A stretch of DNA of 64,000 nucleotides from Prorocentrum cordatum (taxonomy: Eukaryota; Sar; Dinophyceae; Prorocentrales; Prorocentraceae), in NCBI GenBank assembly GCA_963575745.1, contig CAUYUJ010021659.1, positions 10,001 to 74,000 of the forward strand. Reading direction: 5' to 3'. Below are positions 20,776 to 31,907 of this stretch, piece after piece. The notes below the pieces were generated by a model, which saw only the letters and a list, made by a program, of their open reading frames with translations, did not search any database and was not told where the DNA came from. The number at the start of each line of letters is the position of its first letter. Position 1 is the first letter of the stretch. The position numbers and the translations under genes are program-made.

Positions 20776-21118
20776 GCAACGCCTCCACCTCCACCTCCAC
20801 TCCCACCTCCGCCTCCTCCTCCTCCTCCTCCTCCTCCTGCTCCTCCTCCACCTCCTCCTCCACATCCACCCCTGCTCGTATCTACCCTCCTCCTCCTCCT
20901 CCTCCTCCTTCTCCCTTTCTGCCTTCTCTCATCCTCCTCCTGGCCCTCCTTCTCGTCGTTCCCCTCACCCTCCCTCCCCCCTCGTCGTCAACCACTCTCG
21001 GAGGCGGGCCATTTGCGGGGCCAGCGCCCCGAGGACATCGGTCAGGAGCTCGGAGTCGGCCCCCTCCCCCCCCCTCCTCCTCCTCCTTCTCCTCCTCCAC
21101 TTCCTCCTCCTCCCGGGA
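20775..21118. repeat. (TCC)n / CACCTCC microsatellite block
   Basis: Several TCC runs separated by short unique sequence. The last run ends just before the LINE fragment at 21,135. Confidence 0.9.
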
Positions 21119-21134
21119 TGGGAAGGACAATTGC

Positions 21135-21955
21135 TGGAGGATGCTTACGAACATAAGCCGGAGGATGGGAAGGCCAATTGCACACATCATGCTGGACGGT
21201 GCGCACATCGACATACTACCAAACGACCAGAGTACAAACTATCTGGAAAGAGAATTGACGTTTCACGAGTTCCACGACAAAGAGGTACGGAACAGGCTCG
21301 CCAACGGATGGGCGAAGTTCGACCAATTGCGACACGAACTCACAAGCAAACGATTCCCATTACACCGCATATTGAAACTCTTCAATGGCACCATCACACC
21401 TTGTGTCATGTACGCGTCCTCATCTTGGACCTTGACAAAAGACATGTTTATCACTTTGCGACGGGCGCACCGGAAAATGTTGTAATTGGGACGCCGAGGA
21501 GACGAACCTCGACTGAGCAAAGAAGACAGACAAGTGATGCCCGCAGCAGCATCACCACCACCACAGAGAGCAAAAACATCGACACCAGCGCTGGCACCAG
21601 CACCGACGTCTGCACCGAGCAACGCAGCCAAAACCACAGCGAGGACAACGACGGCGACAGCATGGAATCGTGGATCCACTTCCTACGAAGAAGTACATCC
21701 ACCGCTGTGGCGCTTGCGGAGCGTGCACAGCTCGATGAATGGACAAAGTTATATTTCAAGCGCAAGTGGAAGTTTGAAGCACGAATCACCAACCACGACA
21801 TTGAGAGATGGACTCGTCTGAATGCGACCTGGGACCCCGGCGCACACGACTCACGACCAGCTTTTCGCAGACTCGGAGGGCAACGAAAGTTTTGGGAAGA
21901 CGACATAGTATCATATTTACGTAGCGCGCATAGTAACGACGGCGAAACACATTGA
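21135..21955 (+). pseudogene. 5'-truncated LINE remnant, reverse transcriptase C-terminus
   Basis: Frame 1 (21,141-21,485) carries YLERELTFHEFHDKEVRNRL and LHRILKLFNGTITPCVMYAS, the pattern of the region after the RT catalytic core (tracker of the E-R-L-A-W, K-L-F, P-x-x-x-Y-x-x-x-W type). It ends in a TAA at 21,483. The protein continues one frame over from about 21,480 with IHFLRRSTSTAVALAERAQL, LYFKRKWKFEARITNHDIER and GGQRKFWEDDIVSYLRS, typical LINE C-terminal W/R-rich text. The 5' part, endonuclease and RT catalytic motifs are absent. It belongs to a different LINE type from LINE-A and LINE-B. A (TCC)n block lies immediately upstream. Confidence 0.7.
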
Positions 21956-22187
21956 TGGGACTTGGCCTAGAATCAGGCACGGTTGTTCTTACAGCACATG
22001 CGTCGTTATATGGACTCGGGCACTTGCGTCCACACCGACGGGCGACGATTCATACCAACAAATAGCCGCTTTTACCTAACAGCGAAGATTGATAGGTTTC
22101 TAGTAGTGTCAAAAGAAAGCATCATGACTCCCCAGGGGGGGTCTGGGCGGGATCCGGACGGGATCCGGGGGAATCCGGGGATCCGCG

Positions 22188-22418
22188 CCTGATATTGGCG
22201 AACTCAGTCGGGGGCTGCCGTGGGTGCCCGCCTGATATGGGGGAACTCAGTCGGGGGTGCCGCGGGTCCACGCCTGATATGGGGGAACTCAGTTGACGGG
22301 TGCCGCGGGCTCTTGCCTGATATGGGGGAACTCAGTCGGGGGGGCCGCGGGTGCACGCATGATATGGGGGAAGTCAGTCGGGGGTGCCGCGGGTCCACGC
22401 CTGATATGGGGGAACTCA
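22188..22418. repeat. ~44-bp tandem repeat, about 5-6 copies
   Basis: Unit GCCTGATATGGGGGAACTCA plus GTCGGGGGTGCCGCGGGTCCAC. No gene. Confidence 0.95.
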
Positions 22419-25400
22419 AGTGAAGCTGAGGCTGAGGCTGCAGCTGAGGCTGAGGCAGGCTGAGGCAGACGCTGAGGCAGGCTGATGCATCCGAAAGCCC
22501 ATGAGCAGTGAGGAGGAGAGATGCCTCCTGTCGAGAGCCACGGCGTGCTCAGAGGGAGGAAGAGGAGGAGGAGGAGGAGGAGGAGGAGGAGGATGAGGAG
22601 GAGGAGGAGGAGGAGGAGGAGGAGGAGGAGGAGAATGAGGAGGAGGAGGAAGAGGAGGAGGAGGAGGAGGAGGACGACAGCTGTAGGCCACTTCGTGTTC
22701 TTCGAATTCCCAGAACTCCATCTCCGGGCCACATTTTGAATGCTGAGGCAGGCTGATGTTGAGGCTGAGGCAGGCTGAGGCTGAGGCAGGCTGAGGCTGA
22801 GGCCGAGGCTGAAGGCAGACTGAGGCTGAGGCTGAAGCAGGCTGAGGCTGAGGCTGAAGCAGGCTGAAGCTGAGGCTGAGGCAGGCGGATGCTGAGGCAC
22901 GCTGAGGCTGAGGCTGAAGCTGATGCAGGCTGAGGCTGAGGCAGGCTTAGGCTGAGGCCGAGGCTGAGGCTGGGGCAGAGGCTGAAGGCAGACTGAGGCT
23001 GAGGCTGAAGCAGGCTGAGGCTGAGGCTGGGGCAGGCTGAGGCTCAGGCTGAGGCAAGCTGAGGATGAGGCAGGCTGATGCTGAGGCTGATGCAGGCTGA
23101 GGCTGAGGCAAGCTGAGGCTGAGGCCGAGGCTGAAGGTAGACTGAGGCTGATGCTGAAGCAGGCTGAGGCTGATGCAGGCTGAGGCTGAGGCTGACGCAG
23201 GCTGATGCTGAGGCAGGCTGAGGCTGAGGCCGAGGCTGAAGGCAGACTGAGGCTGAGGCTGAAGCAGGCTGAGGCTGAGGCCGAGGCTGAGGCTGAGGCA
23301 GGCTGAACTGAGGCTGAGGCAGGCGGATGCTGAGGCAGGCTGAAGCTGAAGCTGAGGCTGATGCAGGCTGAGGCTGAGGCAGGCTGAGGCTGAGGCCGAG
23401 GCTGAAGGCAGACTGAGGCTGAGGCTGAAGCAGGCTGAGGCTGAGGCTGACGCTGAGGCAGGCTGACGCTGAGGCTGAGGCAGGCTGATGCTGAGGCAGG
23501 CTGAGGCAGAGGCAGAGGCAGAGGCTGAGGCTGAAGCAGGCTGAGGCAGAGGCAGGCTGAGGCTGAGGCCGAGGCTGAAGGCAGAATGAGGCTGAGGCTG
23601 GAGCCGGCTGAGGCTGAGGCTGAGGCAGGCTGAGGCTGAGGCTAAAGCAGGCTGAGGCTGAAGCAGGCTGAGGCTGAGGCTGAGGCTGAGGCAGGCTGAG
23701 GTTGAGGCTGAGGCTGACGGCAGATTGAGGCTGAGGCTGAAGCAGGCTGAGGCTGAGGCTGAGGCCGGCTGAGGCTGAGGCTGAAGGCGGGCTGATGCTG
23801 AGGCAGGCTGAGGCTGAGGCTGAGGCTGATGAAGGCTGAGGCTGAGGCAGCCTGCGGCTGAGGCCGAGGCCGACGGCAGGCTGAGGCTGAGGCTGAAGCA
23901 GGCTGAGGCCCAGGCTGAGGCCGAGGCTGAAGGCAGACTGATGCTGAGGCTGAGGAAGGCTGAGGCTGAGGCTGAGGCAGGCTGAGGCTGAGGCTGAGGC
24001 AGGCGGATGCTGAGGCAGGCTGAGGCTGAGGCTGAGGCTGAGGCAGGCTGAGGCTGAGGCAAGCTGGGGCTGAGGCCGAGGTTGATGCAGACTGAGGCTG
24101 AGGCTGAAGCAGGCTGATGCTGAGGCTGAGGCAGGCTGTGGCTGACGCTGGGGCAAGCTGAGGCTGAGGCAGGCTGAGGCTGAGGCTGAGGCTGAGGATG
24201 AGGCAGGCTGAGGCAGGCTGAGGCTGAGGCCGAGTCTGCAAGCAGACTGAGGCCGAGGCTGAAGCAGGCTGAGGCTGAGGCAGGATGAGGCTGAGGCGGA
24301 GGCTGAGGCAGGTTGGTGCTGAGACGAGGCTGAGGCTGAGGCTGAGGCCGATGCAGGCTGAGGCTGAGGCAGGCTGAGGCTGAGGCCGAGGCCGACGGCA
24401 GCTGAGGCTGAGGCTGAGGCAGGCTGAGGCTGAGGCAGAGGCAGGCTGAGACTGAGGCTGAGGCAGGCTGAGGCTGAGGCTGAGGCAGGCGGATGCTGAG
24501 GCAGGCTGAGGCTGAGGCTGAGGCCGAGGCAGGCTGAGGCTGAGGCAGGCTGGGGCTGAGGCCGAGATTGATGCAGACTGAGGCTGAGGCTGAAGCAGGC
24601 TGATGCTGAGGCTGAGGCTGAGGCAGGCTGTGGCTGAGGCTGAGGCAAGCTGAGGCTGAGGCAGGCTGAGGCTGAGGCTGAGGCTGGGGCAGGCTGAGGC
24701 AGGCTGAGGCTGAGGCCGAGTCTGCAAGCAGACTGAGGCCGAGGCTGAAGCAGGCTGAGGCTGAGACAGGATGAAGCTGAGGCTGAGGCTGAAGCTGAGG
24801 CTGAGGCTGAGGCGAGGCTGAGGCTGAGGCTGAGGCCGATGCAGGCTGAGGCTGAGGCTGATGAAGGCTGAGGCCGAGGCCGACGGCAGCTGAGGCTGAG
24901 GCTGAAGCATGCTGAAGCTGAGACAGAGGCAGGCTGAGACTGAGGCTGAGGCAGGCTAAAGCTGAGGCAGGCTGAGGCTGAGGCCGAGGCTGATGCAAGG
25001 TGAGGCTGCGGCAGGCTGAGGCTGAGGCCGAGGTTGAAGGCAGACTGAGGCTGAGGCTGAGGCTGATGCAGGCTGAGGCTGAGGCAGGCTGAGGCTGAGG
25101 CCTAGGCTAAAGGCAGACTGAGGCTAAGGCTGAGGCTGAAGCTAAGGCAGGCTGAGGCTGAGGCTAAGGCAGGCTGCGGCTGAGGCTGAAGGCAGACTGA
25201 TGCTGGGGCAGGCTGAGGCTGCGGCAGGCTGAGGCTGAGGCAGGCTGAGGCTGACGCCGAAGCTGAAGGCAGACTGAGGCTGAGGCTGAAGCAGGCTGAG
25301 GCAGAGGCTGAAGCTGAGGCAGGTTGGTGCTGAGGCAGGCTGAGGCTGAGGCTGAGGCAGCCTGCGGCTGAGGCCGAGGCCGACGGCAGGCTGAGGCTGA

Positions 25401-27062
25401 GGCTGAAGCAGGCTGAGGCCCAGGCTGAGGCCGAGGCTGAAGGCAGACTGATGCTGAGGCTGAGGAAGGCTGAGGCTGAGGCTGAGGCAGGCTGAGGCTG
25501 AGGCTGAGGCAGGCGGATGCTGAGGCAGGCTGAGGCTGAGGCTGAGGCTGAGGCAGGCTGAGGCTGAGGCAAGCTGGGGCTGAGGCCGAGGTTGATGCAG
25601 ACTGAGGCTGAGGCTGAAGCAGGCTGATGCTGAGGCTGAGGCAGGCTGTGGCTGACGCTGGGGCAAGCTGAGGCTGAGGCAGGCTGAGGCTGAGGCTGAG
25701 GCTGAGGATGAGGCAGGCTGAGGCAGGCTGAGGCTGAGGCCGAGTCTGCAAGCAGACTGAGGCCGAGGCTGAAGCAGGCTGAGGCTGAGGCAGGATGAGG
25801 CTGAGGCGGAGGCTGAGGCAGGTTGGTGCTGAGGCAGGCTGAGGCTGAGGCTGAGGCTGATGCAGGCTGAGGCTGAGGCAGGCTGAGGCTGAGGCCGAGG
25901 CTGAAGGCAACGTGAGGCTGAGGCTGAAGCAGGCTGAGGCTGAGGCTGAGGCTGAGGCAGGCTGAGGCTGAGGCAGGCTGATGCTGAGGCAGGCTGAGGC
26001 TGAGAATGGGGCTGATGCGGGGTGAGGCTGAAGCAGGCTGAGGCTGAGACCAAGGCGGAAGGCAGATTGAGGCTGATGCTGAAGCAGGCTGAGGCCGATG
26101 CAGGCTGAGGCTGAGGCTGACGCAGGCTGATGCTGAGGCAGGCTGAGGCTGAGGCTGAGGCTGATGCAGGCTGAGGCTGAGGCAGCCTGCGGCTGAGGCA
26201 GAGGCCGAAGGCAGACTGAGGCTGAGGCTGAAGCAGGCTGAGGCCCAGGCTGAGGAAGGCTGAGGCTGAGGCAGGCTGAGGTTGAGGCAGGCTGAGGCTG
26301 AGGCTGAGGCTGAGGCTGAGGCAGGCTGAGGCTGAGGCAGGCTGAGGCTGAGGCCGAGGCTGACGGCAGACTGATGCTGAGGCTGAAGCAGGCTGAGGCT
26401 GACGCTGAGGCAGGCTGAAGCTGAGGCTGAGGCAGGCTGATGCTGAGGCAGGCTGAGGCTGATGCTGAGGCTGAAGCAGGCTGAGGCTGAGGCAGGCTGA
26501 GGCTCAGGTCGAGGCGGAAGGCAGACTGAGGCTGAGCCTGAAGCAGGCTGAGGCTGAGGCTGAGGCTGAGGCAGGCTGAGGCTGAGGCTGAGGCAGGCTG
26601 AGGCTGAGGCTGAGGCTGAGGCAGGCTGAGGCGGAGGGGGGGATTGTAGGCAGACTGAAGCCGAGGCTGAAGCAGGCTGACGCTGAGGCTGAGGCAGGCT
26701 GAGGCTGAGGCTGACGCAGGCTGATGCTGAGACTGAGGCTGGGGCTGAGGCTGAGGCCGATGCAGGCTGATGCTGAGGCAGGCTGAGGCAGAGGCCGAGG
26801 CCGACGGCACTGAGGCTGAGGCCGAAGCAGGCTGAGGCTGAGGCTGAGGCAGGCTGAGGCTGAGGCTAAAGCAGGCTGATGCTGAAGCGGGCTGAGGCCG
26901 AGGCTGAGGCTGATGCAGGGTGAGTTTGAGGCAGGCTGAATCTGAGGCCGAGGCTGAAGGCAGACTGAAGCTGAGGCTGAAGCAGGCAGAGGCTGAGGCT
27001 GAGGCAGGCTGAGGCTGAGGCAGGCTGAGGCTGAGACTGAGGCAGGCTGAGGCTGAGGCTGT
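22419..27062. repeat. 4.6-kb GCTGAG hexamer array with higher-order structure
   Basis: Mostly (GGCTGA)n with GGCAGGCTGA, GGCCGAGGCTGAAGGCAGA and GATGCTGA variants. Because the unit is a hexamer, several frames are open for hundreds of codons (Gln-Pro-Ala-Ser text); these are not genes. About 490 bp at 23,835-24,322 recur at 25,345-25,832 (offset 1,510). A (GGA)n tract interrupts the array at 22,555-22,677. Confidence 0.97.
22555..22677. repeat. (GGA)n tract inside the GCTGAG array
   Basis: GGAGGAGGAGG with rare GGATGAGG breaks, bordered by short unique sequence. Confidence 0.95.
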
Positions 27063-27400
27063 GACTTCCACTGCCGTTGCCACTGCGACTGTCATCGCGA
27101 ATGCGATTACGACTGCGAGAACAGCAGAATTCTACAACTGGGTTCTCATCCGAATTTGATGGGGTAATGTTTCCAGATATGCTCCTACACATCGCTGTTA
27201 GGTTGCTTTGCCGGGATAATTGTTTGTTCGCATGTACGTGCCGATGTGTTGCGACGACCAATTCATCATCATCACGTTCTCTGGCTTCGTCTTCTTCGGC
27301 TCCGACTCCGGCTCCGTCGTGCAGATGGTCCACAACAGGCTGGACACGAATGCCGGCCCACAAATACCTACCTCCACCCTCCGATGATGCATTCCCGCCC
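27063..27400. other. Short non-repetitive island, no supported gene
   Basis: Complex sequence between two arrays. Plus-strand text SEFDGVMFPDMLLHIAVRLL is suggestive, but it is short and unsupported. Confidence 0.35.
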
Positions 27401-28145
27401 CCATCCGCTCATGACGTCCACTCCTACATCCACCTATCGACCTCTGACATCCACTTGCTCAGCGCTCCGACCTCCAGCATTTAACATTTGACTCTTCACT
27501 ACTACCTCCTCGCATCGCGCCCCAGACCCCGCAAGCTCAGCCCCCCGACCTCCAGCCTCCAACCTCCGACTTTCCACCTCCGCATCCACTTATCGACCGT
27601 CTGTCTCTGACAGCCTCACACTCCGACCTCCATCACCCAGCATCCGACTTCCACTCGCACCTCCACCTATCGACATCCAGCCTCCACCAAATCGGCACTC
27701 CGACCTCCACCGTCGGACATCCGACTCTGCAGTCCTACATCCACTTATCGACCTTCAGGCTCCGCCAGCTCAACACAGTGACTTCAAGCCTCCAGCATCC
27801 GACTTTCAACCTCCACCTCCACCTATTGACCTCCAGCGTCCGCAAGCTCAACACTCCGACCTCCAGCATCAATCGTCCGACTCTCCACCTCCACCTCCAC
27901 ATATCGACCTCCAGCATCCATCATCTCAGCACTCCGACCTGCAGCCACCAGCATCCGACTTTTCCACTTCCACCTCCACCTATCGGCCTCCGGCGACCAC
28001 CATCTCAGCACTCCGACCTCCAACCTTCAGCATCCGACTTTCAATCTCCACCTGCACGTATTGACCTCCAGCATCCGACTTTCCACTTCCCCGCCTATCT
28101 ATCCGACCTATCACTCTCACCTACATCTATTGGACTCCAGAATAC
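27400..28145. repeat. CTCCGACCTCCAGCATCC minisatellite
   Basis: Degenerate ~60-65 bp units built from CCACCTATCGACCTCCAGC, ATCCGACTTTCCACCTCC and CAGCACTCCGACCTCC. Confidence 0.9.
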
Positions 28146-28281
28146 ACTAGACGTCCAACATTTCTACGTTTCACACCACTTTCATCCAGATCGACCGCCA
28201 GTCCCAGGCCAACTACTGAGGGCTCCGGCCCCACCGCGCCGCCCTCCTAGGGCTGGTCCCGCTGGACCGTCATCGCGCGCT

Positions 28282-29075
28282 CGCTCCTCCTCCTCCTTTT
28301 CCTCCTCCTCCTCCTCCTCCTCACTTTCTCCTCCTCCTCCTCCCCCTCCCCCTACTCCTCATCCTCCCCCTACCCCTACTCCTCCCCCTACTCCTCCCCC
28401 CTCCCCCTCCCCCCTCCTCCTCCCCCCTTCTCGCTCCTCCTCCTCCTCCTCACTTTCTCCTCCTCCTCCTCCGATCGCCAACCACCACCACCACCTCCCC
28501 TCCCCATCCTCCTGCTCGTCCACAACCACCTTCCTCCCCCCTCCTCCTCCACCTCCCTCCTCCCCCCCCTCCTTCTCCTCCTCCTCTCTCCTCCTCCCTC
28601 CTCCTCCACCTCCTCCTTCCCATTCCTCCTCCTCCCCTCCTCCTCCTCCTCCCTTTCTCCTCCTCCTCCTCCACCTCCTCCCCTTTCTCCTCCCTCCTCC
28701 TCCCCCCCTCCCCGTACTCCTCCCCCTACTCCTCCCCTACTCCTCCCCTCCCCCTCCCCCTCCCCCTCCTCCTCCCCCCCCTTCTCCTCCTCCTCCTCCT
28801 CCTGCTCCTCTTTCTCCTCCTCACGTTCTCCTCCTCCTCCTCCTCCTCCTCCCCTCCCCTCCTCCACCTCCTCTGATCGCCACCACCACCAAACCTACCC
28901 CTCCCACCATCCTCCTGCTCCGTCCACCACCAACCCCTCCCTCTCCTCCTCTTCCCCCTCCTCCCCCTCATCCCCCTCCTCCTCCTCCTCCTCCTCCTCC
29001 TCCCCCTCCTCCTCCTGCTGCTCCTCCTCCTCCTCCTCCTCCCTTTCTCCTCCTCCTCCTCCTCCGATCGCGTCG
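28282..29075. repeat. (TCC)n-rich pyrimidine tract, ~790 bp
   Basis: Long TCC/CCCCTC tract, one of the largest R.Y stretches in the window. Frames are Pro/Ser or Gly/Glu shadows. Confidence 0.95.
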
Positions 29076-29204
29076 TAAAATCACCTTGTGACGCACCCAA
29101 CCCTGTCTATACATGTGGCGATTATACTCAAGACCATTCAATGCTGACTGGCATTCTGAAGGACCCGCAATGCGCAGACTGAGCACCCAACAATGCTTTC
29201 AGAA

Positions 29205-30238
29205 GAGCGCAGCAAGAAGTCCCGTGGTGATCCGCGTATGACGTACCTCCGCTGGGCCTCCCAGGAGCCCACGAACGTGGCGACACTTGCGCAGATCGCC
29301 AGCCCCCCAAGGGGCGGCGAGGTCCCGAGGTGGTCCGCGTGGGACGTACCTCCGCTGGGCCTCCCAGGAGCCCACGAAAGTGGCGACATTTGCGCAGATC
29401 GCAAGCCCCCAGGGGCGGCGAGGTCCCGTGGTGATCCGCGTATGACGTACCTCCGCTAGGCCTCCCAGGAGCCCACGAAAGCGGCGACAATGGCAACACT
29501 TGCGCAGATCGCAAGTCCCCCAGGGGCGGCGAGGTGCCGTGGTGGTCCGCGTATGACGTACCTCCGCTGGGCCTCTCAGGAGCCCACGAAAGTGGCGACA
29601 GTTGCGCAGATCGCAAGCCCCCCAGGGGGCGGCGAGGTCCCGAGGTGGTCCGCGTGGGACGTACCCCCGCTGGGCCTCCCAGGAGCCCACGAACGTGGTG
29701 ACAATTGCGCAGATCGCAAGCCCCCCAGGGGGCGGCGAGGTCCCGAGGTGGTCCGCGTGGGACGAACCTCCGCTGGGCCTCCCAGGAGCCCACGAAACTG
29801 GTGACAATTGCGCAGATCGCAAGCCCCGCAAGGGGCGGCGAGGTCCCGAGGTGGTCCGCGTGGGACGTACCTCCGCTGGGCCTCCCAGGAGCCCACGAAA
29901 GTGGCGACACTTGCGCAGATCGCAAGCCCCCCACGGGGCGGCGAGGTCCCGAGGTGGTCCGCGTGGGACGTACCCCCGCTGGGCCTCCCAGGAGCCCACG
30001 AAGTGGCGAAAGTTGCGCAGATCGCAAGCCCCCCAGGGGGCGGCGAGGTCCCGAGGTGGTCCGCGTGGGACGTACCTCCGCTGGGCCTCCCAGGAACCCG
30101 CGAAAGTGGCGACAGTTGCGCAGATTGCAAGCCCCCCAGGGGGCGGCGAGGTCCCGAGGTGGTCCGCGTGGGACGTACCCCAGCTGGGCCTCTCAGGAGC
30201 CCACGAAAGTGGCGACAGTTGCGCAGATCGCAGAGGGA
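29205..30238. repeat. 103-bp tandem repeat, about 10 copies
   Basis: Each unit has GACGTACCTCCGCTGGGCCT, CCCAGGAGCCCACGAAAGTG, TTGCGCAGATCGCAAGCC and GGCGGCGAGGTCCCG. Copies are closely similar. Since 103 is not a multiple of 3, reading frames cycle through all three phases, and they still stay open for up to about 390 codons on the minus strand. No gene is called. Confidence 0.97.
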
Positions 30239-30289
30239 ACGAGAGAAGAGAAGGGAACACAGGAAACTTGAGAGAAGGAGGAGGGGAGG

Positions 30290-30352
30290 AGAGGGGTGGA
30301 GGAGGAGGAGGAGGAGGAGGAGGAGGAGGAGGAGGAGGAGGAGGAGGACGGG
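30290..30352. repeat. (GGA)n microsatellite
   Basis: Near-pure GGA run directly after the 103-bp array. Confidence 0.97.
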
Positions 30353-30890
30353 GCGGCCACACTGCTCTATTCAAAACGAGTGCCCAACCATAGGAGGGTT
30401 GGGAGAAATCGGGACGGGCAGTTTTTGGCTGATTTCGGCCCCCGGGGGGGGGGCCCTCGCTGGGCCTCGGGACCGTCGAAAAACGGCTCAGGACGACAAA
30501 CCGGTCCCGGGGAAAGTATCGGGCGGGGCTTCCAAGGACGCCGCCCTGAAAAAAAATCCGGACGTCGCATGCCTGGGCCTCTTTCCCTGCCCCTCCCTCC
30601 CTCTGCCCTCTCTCCTCGCCTGCCCGCCCCTCCCCCCCTCATCCCTCCGCTGCCGCCGCCCCTGCCTCGGCCTCCTGCACCTCGCCATCCTGCTCCGCAG
30701 ACCCCGCAAGCCTTGGCGTTGGCAGCGATGTACGCCCTGTTCTCTCGCTCCTCCCCCGCGGGCGGGCCGGCCAGCGCGCACGAGCCCGGAGGGCGCGTGG
30801 CGCGACGCCAGGAGCGAGCGAGCAACGGTAACGCGGCAGGGCGTCGTGCAGCCTCCTTGACAAAAGCCGCACATTCGTACAAGGCGCACT
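30353..30890. other. No supported gene
   Basis: GC-rich mixed sequence with a CCTCCCTC-rich middle. No supported gene or repeat family. Confidence 0.4.
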
Positions 30891-30904
30891 ATGTACGTAT
30901 ACAG

Positions 30905-31205
30905 ATATACATCTATACATATATATATATATACACATTCATATATGTATGTATGTATATATATATATATATACACGCATACCCGTCGGTCGGAAGAAGT
31001 GGGTAGAAACATGAAATAGGAGGCGTTGAGAAAGTAGATTGGGCTTCCGCGCGCCCCTTGAGGACGCTGCCAGAGGGAATTCCACTCGACTCTTGAAGTA
31101 GGAAGGCGCCTCAAGTGGATTGGGACTTGGAACTCCAAGAGTACCTACTTTCAACGACCGACGGGTGTGTACACACATATATATATATATATACATACAT
31201 ATGAG
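30905..31205. mobile_element. Inverted-repeat element inside (TA)n
   Basis: ACCCGTCGGTCG (30,981-30,992) and its exact complement (31,155-31,166) face each other across 162 bp. Outside them the similarity continues into alternating TG/CA and (TA)n runs on both sides (about 30,920-30,972 and 31,175-31,200). The interior holds weaker inverted pairs around CTTGAGG. It fits a small TIR element lodged in a TA microsatellite; the true ends are not certain. Confidence 0.5.
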
Positions 31206-31900
31206 CGAAGGGAGGGGCGGCAGATGAGAAGAGAGGAGGGGATAGGGGAGAAAGGATGTGTGGCGACATTCGAATCCCACCCCCACCAGCCATCGTTTTT
31301 CCTGAATCGATGGGGGGCGGGGGTATGTGGTACGGCTCGGATCTCGTAACGTGTTCGATGAATTTCGACCCCCCCGCCACCCATCGAGTTGAAATCGTCG
31401 ATCGACGAGGGTACGGTTTGGATTTCGCGGCCGAATGGAGGGAAAGGAGGTAGGGGAGACAGGGGGGCGAGGGGGAGGCGGACGGGGAAGACAGACGAGG
31501 GAAGGGGAGGCGAATCTGAAAGGAGGAATGAAGAGGGAGGGGAGGACTCGGTCGAGACCGACTGCCGGATACACCTAGAAGACAAGCCAACCGTCCCAAC
31601 CATCCAGCCAAGCCAGCCAAACGACCAACCGACCTGCGCCGTCTGCACGAGTGGGTGTGTTGCGGTGAGATCGGCTACACGCAAGAGCGACCCAAGGAAA
31701 GAGTGACCTTTCGTGCGCGGACTGCGGGAGCGAAAGGTGGCCAAATGCAAGCGCGCAAGCAGCCATTATCGCACCGTGCTCAGCGGCCAGGGGGACCCCA
31801 GTGAGCCCGCACCTAAGGTCACTCTGGCGAAAAGTCACTCTTCTTACGTGTAGCGGGCATGTCCATTACCAAAAAAAGTCGCCCCCACACTGGTTTACTA
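31206..31900. other. No supported gene
   Basis: Purine-rich and mixed DNA. An 11-bp inverted pair AGAGTGACCTT lies at 31,700-31,710 and 31,815-31,825. No gene is recognised. Confidence 0.4.
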
Positions 31901-31907
31901 TTTTTGA

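Noticed and set aside
20417-21955. A 512-codon plus-strand frame
   Set aside because: Its first ~230 codons are TCC-tract shadow and only the tail is LINE protein, so it is not one gene.
22947-27095. Minus-strand open frames of 683, 643, 534 and 422 codons, Gln/Pro/Ala/Ser/Leu-rich
   Set aside because: They are translations of a GCTGAG hexamer array. A unit length divisible by three keeps several frames open at once.
29205-30238. CRISPR-like regular array
   Set aside because: It is a contiguous 103-bp tandem repeat with no unique spacers, in a eukaryotic genome.
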